From Paulinella micropora (Eukaryota > Cercozoa > Imbricatea > Euglyphida > Paulinellidae): DNA of 20,000 bases. Below, piece by piece: positions 15,747 to 20,000 of the stretch. The DNA lies in contig WBZZ01006500.1 in assembly GCA_019918135.1 (NCBI GenBank), positions 10,001-30,000 on the forward strand. Direction: 5' to 3'. A program made the position numbers and the translations under genes. Position 1 is the stretch's first letter; every line of letters starts with the position of its first letter. The notes under the pieces were generated by a model. The model was not told the DNA's origin. It saw nothing but the letters and a program-made list of their open reading frames with translations, and ran no database searches.

Positions 15747-16750
15747 ATGTCACCCAAGAAAGAAGAGGAAGACGGAGAGGAGGAAGAGTAGACAGTAGTG
15801 AAAGTAGAAGGTAAAGGTAAGGGAAAGAATAAGGGAAAGAAAGAGGAGAGTCAAGAAGCAACAGGTGCTCAAACTGCCTATGCTCCCACCACCATCATAC
15901 TGACCTACAGACCTAAAATCCCAGGTACTGCGTTATTTGCACTACAATTCAGTGCTAAGTTTTGTGAGCAACAACAGAAAGAGAAGGAAGCTAGACTGAA
16001 TAGGCTACTCTACTTTCTTACTTCAGGCATGTGCTCATGATAGGAAGGTCATGACTATCATGAGGCAGGGAGACACTGATGGAGTGGCATGTTTTCTTGC
16101 CCTCAAAAAACATTATGGGGGCCTTGACCTCATAAGGTTCGAGGAGGATCAGGAGAAACTATATAATTCCTACCCCAAGAAGGTTAGTGAGGTAAATAGT
16201 TGGCTAGCTGACTATCTTACTACTGTCAAGACGCCGCAAGAGAAGACTATGGGAATGATACCAGAGATGATGAAGACAGGCATGATCATGAAGAAGCTAA
16301 ACTGAGCACCTACCTCCTTTTCAGGCCTACTATCGTAACACTTGGTGTTCCCTATTGCCTACTCAAAGACCCAAGCTACCCAAATTTCTAAAGGTACTAG
16401 TAGAACAGTTAGCACAAAGCAACGTGTCTGAGGCTAGGATGCGTAAACTTTAAGGCTCCGGTAGCTCTAAGAGTGACCCTATCGCTATAACAAAATGGCA
16501 GGGGCAGCTCAGGGTAAGAAGAAAGGTAAGTTGTCACAGACTGCCTGCACTAGGGAGTTATGGTGAGGGAGAGGATGGTATTTGCTGGAACTGTCTATCT
16601 CCTGACCATAAAATAGCTTTCTGTCTTGTGAGATGTCAATTGAAAGACTGTCCTAAGGACGGACACGGCCCTTTAAGATGCCCCATAAGAAGGAAGGCTA
16701 GGATCTCAGAGAGGGCACGTGAAGGAGAAAGGAGAGGACAGTCAGAGTGA
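15747..16750 (+). pseudogene. Retrotransposon gag with CCHC zinc knuckles, broken
   Basis: Reading starts at the ATG at 15747 (MSPKKEEEDGEEEE, then TAG at 15789) and resumes in the same frame to 16040. A shifted frame carries the Gag-like segment CFLALKKHYGGLDLIRFEED and LADYLTTVKTPQEK to 16305. A third frame, starting near 16318 (FQAYYRNTWCSLLP), has one internal TAA at about 16451 and continues to 16750. It contains a canonical CCHC knuckle, CWNCLSPDHKIAFC (16583-16624), and a second, irregular one, C-x4-C-x4-H-x4-C, ending at 16681. The order, with a helical capsid-like region before knuckles, fits Ty1/copia-type Gag. It is host-genome repeat DNA, degraded, outside the Polinton. Confidence 0.7.
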
Positions 16751-17829
16751 GAAGGCAGACAGACACAAGAAGAGAGAAGAAGGAGGAGCAAAGAAGAAGA
16801 AGAAGAAGAAGAAGAAGAAGAAGAAGAAGAAGAAGAAGAAGAAGAAAGAAGGTAGCAGAGGAGAAAGACGAAAGCTGAAAGCATCAGACTTCATTAAAAA
16901 GAAGAACATGATAAGCCTCAACGCTGAATCCTCTGACTCTTCTGACTCACCCTCTCACTCTGAAAGCGAAGAAGAAGACGAGCACCCAACTGACCAGCTT
17001 CCTTCTGAGTCTGATGAAGAATCAGAAGTAGATAGTGAGTTGGGGATACATCACATGGCCATTATGATGACGGAGAGAAAGAGAGAAGAGACAGACAGAG
17101 GAAAGAAGGAAGACGACCCCCCCCCCCTTCACCTAACCCCCCCATATCACTTTTATCTCACGCATCTAAGCCACCTGGCGCAGGAAGTAGGGAGAGCTGA
17201 TGAGGGTAGTGTGCGTGGGGGAGAACAGAAAGGACATGCATCATCTATACAAAACGCCTCCACAGTCACTCACCCCACTATTCCACCCCTTCACGAGAAT
17301 AAGTTTATGACCTCCCTTTATATGGCTGGCGACCCAATCCCTCTCAACCAAATCATATCTTTGGAAGGGAATTGGGCCCTCAGACGTACAAGGGTGGGTT
17401 ACGTAAAAATCCTCGTGAAAGGGTACAACCCCGTCACCTTACGTGAAGTCGGTGGCCCACCCCTCAACCTCCACGGTAAACGGGTACGTATAGATAGTTG
17501 TCACGTTACGAGTAGCAAACAGTGTGAGGCAACAGTGCCTGACACAGGTGCTCGGTGTTCATGGAGGTTGGGGGCGGCGAGAAAGGGAGCAAAAGGTGGG
17601 GAGTGTGCGGCTAGATTAGTGGACCATGATTTCGGCTTACTCCACCTTGACCAAGAGAGGAAGAGAGAGGAGATACTAGCCAAGTATAGGGAAAAGCTGA
17701 ACTTAGGTTTAGTTCCCCCTCATGACGCTATGTACTATGAACCTGCCACTTTGTTTGCTCATGTCACATTGTGGAGAGAAAGTGTCACCTCTGTTCAACC
17801 CAGCATCACAACCACTGCTCTTATCTCTC

Positions 17830-17873
<44 letters not shown>

Positions 17874-17874
17874 G

Positions 17875-17910
<36 letters not shown>

Positions 17911-17977
17911 ACACTACTACTACTAGTACTACTACTAGTACTACTACTAGTACTACTAGTAGTAGTAGTACTACTAT

Positions 17978-18028
<51 letters not shown>

Positions 18029-18434
18029 CACTACTACTACTACTACACGCATAGAGGGAGTAGGGGGAGTAGGAGTAGGGGGAGTAGGGGGAGAAGTATG
18101 GGGAGTAGAAGTAGGGGGAGTAGGGGGAGAAGTAGGGGGAGTAGCAGGCACGGGGGAAACTGGATTGTCTGTACCTTTCTTGTCTGTGTCGCCTTTGACT
18201 CACACCCCTGTGCAACCTACTGCTGTGTTGTCCAACCAATCTGTGTATCGTGTGTTGCACGCACCTTCACCTTCACCTTTATTTAGACCTGCTATGGTCA
18301 CGGTAGAGAGAGAGCCAGGAGAGACCACAGATCACTTGCCAAACAAGCCCAGTAACGCTGAAAGTGGCAGCGTTTGGGTAAAGGAGGGTAAACGGGTGTT
18401 GAGTGGTGGGGGATTGCCCCATTTGAAGAGATAG
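16719..18434 (+). CDS. Long low-complexity reading frame downstream of gag, unknown
   Basis: 571 codons, but it probably continues gag by a frameshift rather than starting at its own ATG, because it overlaps the end of the zinc-knuckle frame. It contains a Lys homopolymer from an AAG array (about 16792-16851), a Ser/Glu acidic patch, and a conventional-looking central segment (about 17300-17780: NWALRRTRVGYVKILVKGYN, CEATVPDTGARCSWRLGAAR, EEILAKYREKLNLG). Long Thr runs from an ACT array and a Gly/Val/Glu repeat from a GGGGGAGTA array follow. I cannot name a domain. It could be a retrotransposon spacer region or part of a host gene. The open frame is helped by microsatellites that lack stops, so its coding status is uncertain. 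Confidence 0.35.
16792..16851. repeat. (AAG)n microsatellite
   Basis: About 20 tandem AAG units, reading as poly-Lys in one frame and poly-Ser on the other strand. Confidence 0.95.
17830..18046. repeat. (ACT)n microsatellite, interrupted
   Basis: About 217 bp of ACT/TAC units with scattered substitutions. A central block (about 17925-17980) carries ACTAGT changes where the strand sense of the triplet flips (TACTAGTAGTAGTAGTACT), giving self-complementary sequence. Confidence 0.95.
18054..18144. repeat. (GGGGGAGTA)n minisatellite
   Basis: Imperfect array of a 9-bp unit with some 6-bp variants (GGAGTA, GAAGTA). The regular G5 runs on one strand could form G-quadruplexes. Confidence 0.85.
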
Positions 18435-18744
18435 ACTGCTGCACGGACTCGGGCATGACGATATATGCTGATTCTCAAAAAATTGGGACACATCACTGCC
18501 CGATTTGTCTGAAGTATTTTAAGCTTCGCTCTGCGCCATTCAGTCAGTGTCCTCGCAATCGGAAGCAGGAGCATCACCTCGACGACGTCTTCGGCGAGGG
18601 CGAGGTAACATCCGATTCCGGGAGGCATGCGTCTTGCCATCAGGCCGTTCATCCCCGCAAGACATGCATGACGAAGCCCTACTGAGACTTGAAACACCTG
18701 ACTCCGCATCAATATTTCGGCTGCCCATGTCGGATAATCAGTCA
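18435..18744 (+). other. Sequence between the long frame and the satellite; possible degraded coding remnant
   Basis: One frame is open from about 18422 to 18685 and reads EEIDCCTDSGMTIYADSQ then a Cys-containing stretch (HHCPICLKYF). TDSG is loosely like an aspartic protease motif, as expected after gag, but the flanking residues do not match well. I do not call a gene. Confidence 0.25.
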
Positions 18745-20000
18745 TAAGGGCTGATGATGGCTGATCGACGCTAACAAGAGCTCATCACGGCAGATCGTGG
18801 CTGATCAAGGCTGATCAAGGTTGATCAAGGCAGATCAAGGTTGATCAAGGCTGATCATCTCAAATCTGATCAAGGCTGATCATCTCAAATCTGATCAAGG
18901 CTGATCAAGGCTGCATGGCTGATGACTCAAGGCTGATCCGAGGCTGATCAAGACTGATCAAGGCCGATGAGGGCTGAGAATGGCTGGTCATGGCTAATCA
19001 AGACTGATAAATGCTGGCTGATCCTGGCTGGTCATGGGTTATCATGATTGGATGATCAAGGCTGATCAAGGCTGGTTGATGCTTATCCAGTTGAACCACG
19101 TTTGATCATGGCTGATCATTGCTGATAACCGCTGAGAATTGTTGATCGTTGCTGATCATGGCTGATCATTGCTGATCATCGCTGACCAAGGCTGGTCATG
19201 GCCGGACATGGCCGGTCATGTGTGATTGTTGGATCTCAAGGCTTATCAAGGGTGTCCAAGGCTGGTCCTAGCCGGTCATGGCAGATCATGGCTCATCATG
19301 GTTGATCAAGGCTGATCGAGGCTGAACAAGCTGATCAAGACTGATCAAGGCAGATCAAGTCGGATCAAGATTGATCAAGGTTGATCAGAGATTATCGAGG
19401 CTTATCAAGGCTGACCAGAGCTGATCGAGGCTTATCAAGGCTGACCAGAGCTGATCGAGGCGAATCATAGGTGATCAAGTCTAACTGATCAAGGCTGATC
19501 AAGGCAAATCATAGGTGATCAAGTCTGAGCAAGGCTGATTAAGGCTGATCAAGGCCAATCGAGGCTGATCAAGACCGGTCGAGGCTGAGCGAGGCATCAA
19601 TATCACGACGGTTGCTCATGTCGGATAATTATAAGGGCGACGGCTGACCAAGGCAGATCAAGGCAGATCACGGGTGATCAAGGCTGATCAAAGCGGATCG
19701 TGGCTGATCGAGGCTGAGCATGGCTGATCAAGGCTAAATCAACGGCTGATCATGGCTACCCTTGACTTGGGTGATCGCGGGTGACCAAGGTTCATCAAGG
19801 CTAGATAAGGGCTATGATGCGTAAGCAGACGTGTTGATAGTTAATCGTGGTCAATCGTGGGTGATCAAGGCAGGATTATCAGTCATGGTGGTCAGGTCGG
19901 CGATGACCAGCCATGATCGGCCATGATCAGCGTTGATCGTGTGGTATACTTGATCAGCCTTGATCAGCCGTGACAAGGACGTCGACGATCGAAGCTGACC
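18745..20000. repeat. GGCTGATCAA decamer satellite
   Basis: Degenerate tandem array of a 10-bp unit, GGCTGATCAA, with variants (CATGGCTGAT, GGCAGATCAA, GGTTGATCAA), rich in the palindrome TGATCA. Short higher-order duplications are present, such as TCATCTCAAATCTGATCAAGG at 18856 and 18882 and a CAGAGCTGATCGAGGCTTATC-type repeat near 19400-19450. From about 19885 the unit appears in reverse orientation (TTGATCAGCC). A copy of the pre-array flank (18706-18750) is embedded at about 19587-19635. It probably continues past the window. Confidence 0.9.

Noticed and set aside
18422..18685. Retroviral-type aspartic protease (TDSG)
   Set aside because: Only four residues resemble the motif, and hydrophobic neighbours expected on both sides are absent.
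1..20000. tRNA, rRNA or CRISPR array
   Set aside because: No cloverleaf, rRNA-like block or spaced direct repeats were seen; all arrays found are simple tandem repeats without spacers.

Overview
The window is eukaryotic DNA carrying one complete Polinton/Maverick-type element (a virus-like DNA transposon, close to the polinton-like viruses) at 813-15522. Its edges can be placed to the base. Near-identical inverted repeats of about 137 bp begin 5'-AGAAG and end CTTCT-3', and a 6-bp direct repeat, CCTTGT, lies just outside each end (807-812 and 15523-15528). These features match the AG...CT termini and 6-bp target duplications known for Polintons. The gene content agrees: an rve-family integrase, a protein-primed family B DNA polymerase, an A32-like packaging ATPase remnant, a class 3 lipase, a GIY-YIG nuclease, a phage-like fibre with a peptidase S74 chaperone end, and several small basic or membrane proteins. 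The likely host is a protist or alga, but nothing in the window identifies the species.

Layout of the element, left to right: left repeat with an internal 49-nt hairpin; a broken coiled-coil gene (-); a broken Pro/Ala-rich gene (+) converging on the integrase (-); a highly charged protein (-); a fibre gene of about 1,090 codons (+) broken by three frameshifts; a broken small membrane protein (+); a broken GIY-YIG nuclease (-); a broken secreted Cys-rich protein (-); a small beta-rich protein (+); the ATPase remnant with its middle deleted (+); two tiny basic proteins (+), both broken; an unknown 128-residue protein (+); an ExoX-C-like protein (-); the lipase (+); a DNA polymerase of about 1,040 codons (-) with at least five frameshifts and one nonsense codon; a small coiled-coil basic protein (-); and the right repeat. 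I find no double jelly-roll major capsid protein, penton or maturation protease. The copy is therefore a decaying or defective insertion, though integrase, lipase and some small genes are still open. Some frameshifts could be sequencing errors; the ATPase deletion and the missing capsid genes cannot be explained that way.

Four + strand genes (fibre, 123-residue protein, ATPase, lipase) have variants of one short AT-rich, imperfectly palindromic sequence immediately before their start codons. Two copies extend into a 57-bp near-identical block in opposite orientation about 7 kb apart. This looks like a shared, apparently undescribed promoter or leader element of this virus-like element.

The flanks are host DNA. 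The left flank has a (TTTA)n tract, an AATAAA-bearing stretch and a decayed minisatellite. The right flank holds a broken retrotransposon gag with CCHC zinc knuckles, followed by a long low-complexity reading frame with AAG, ACT and GGGGGAGTA microsatellites. After 18.7 kb comes a 10-bp satellite (GGCTGATCAA). The Polinton may have landed inside the leader of that retrotransposon.
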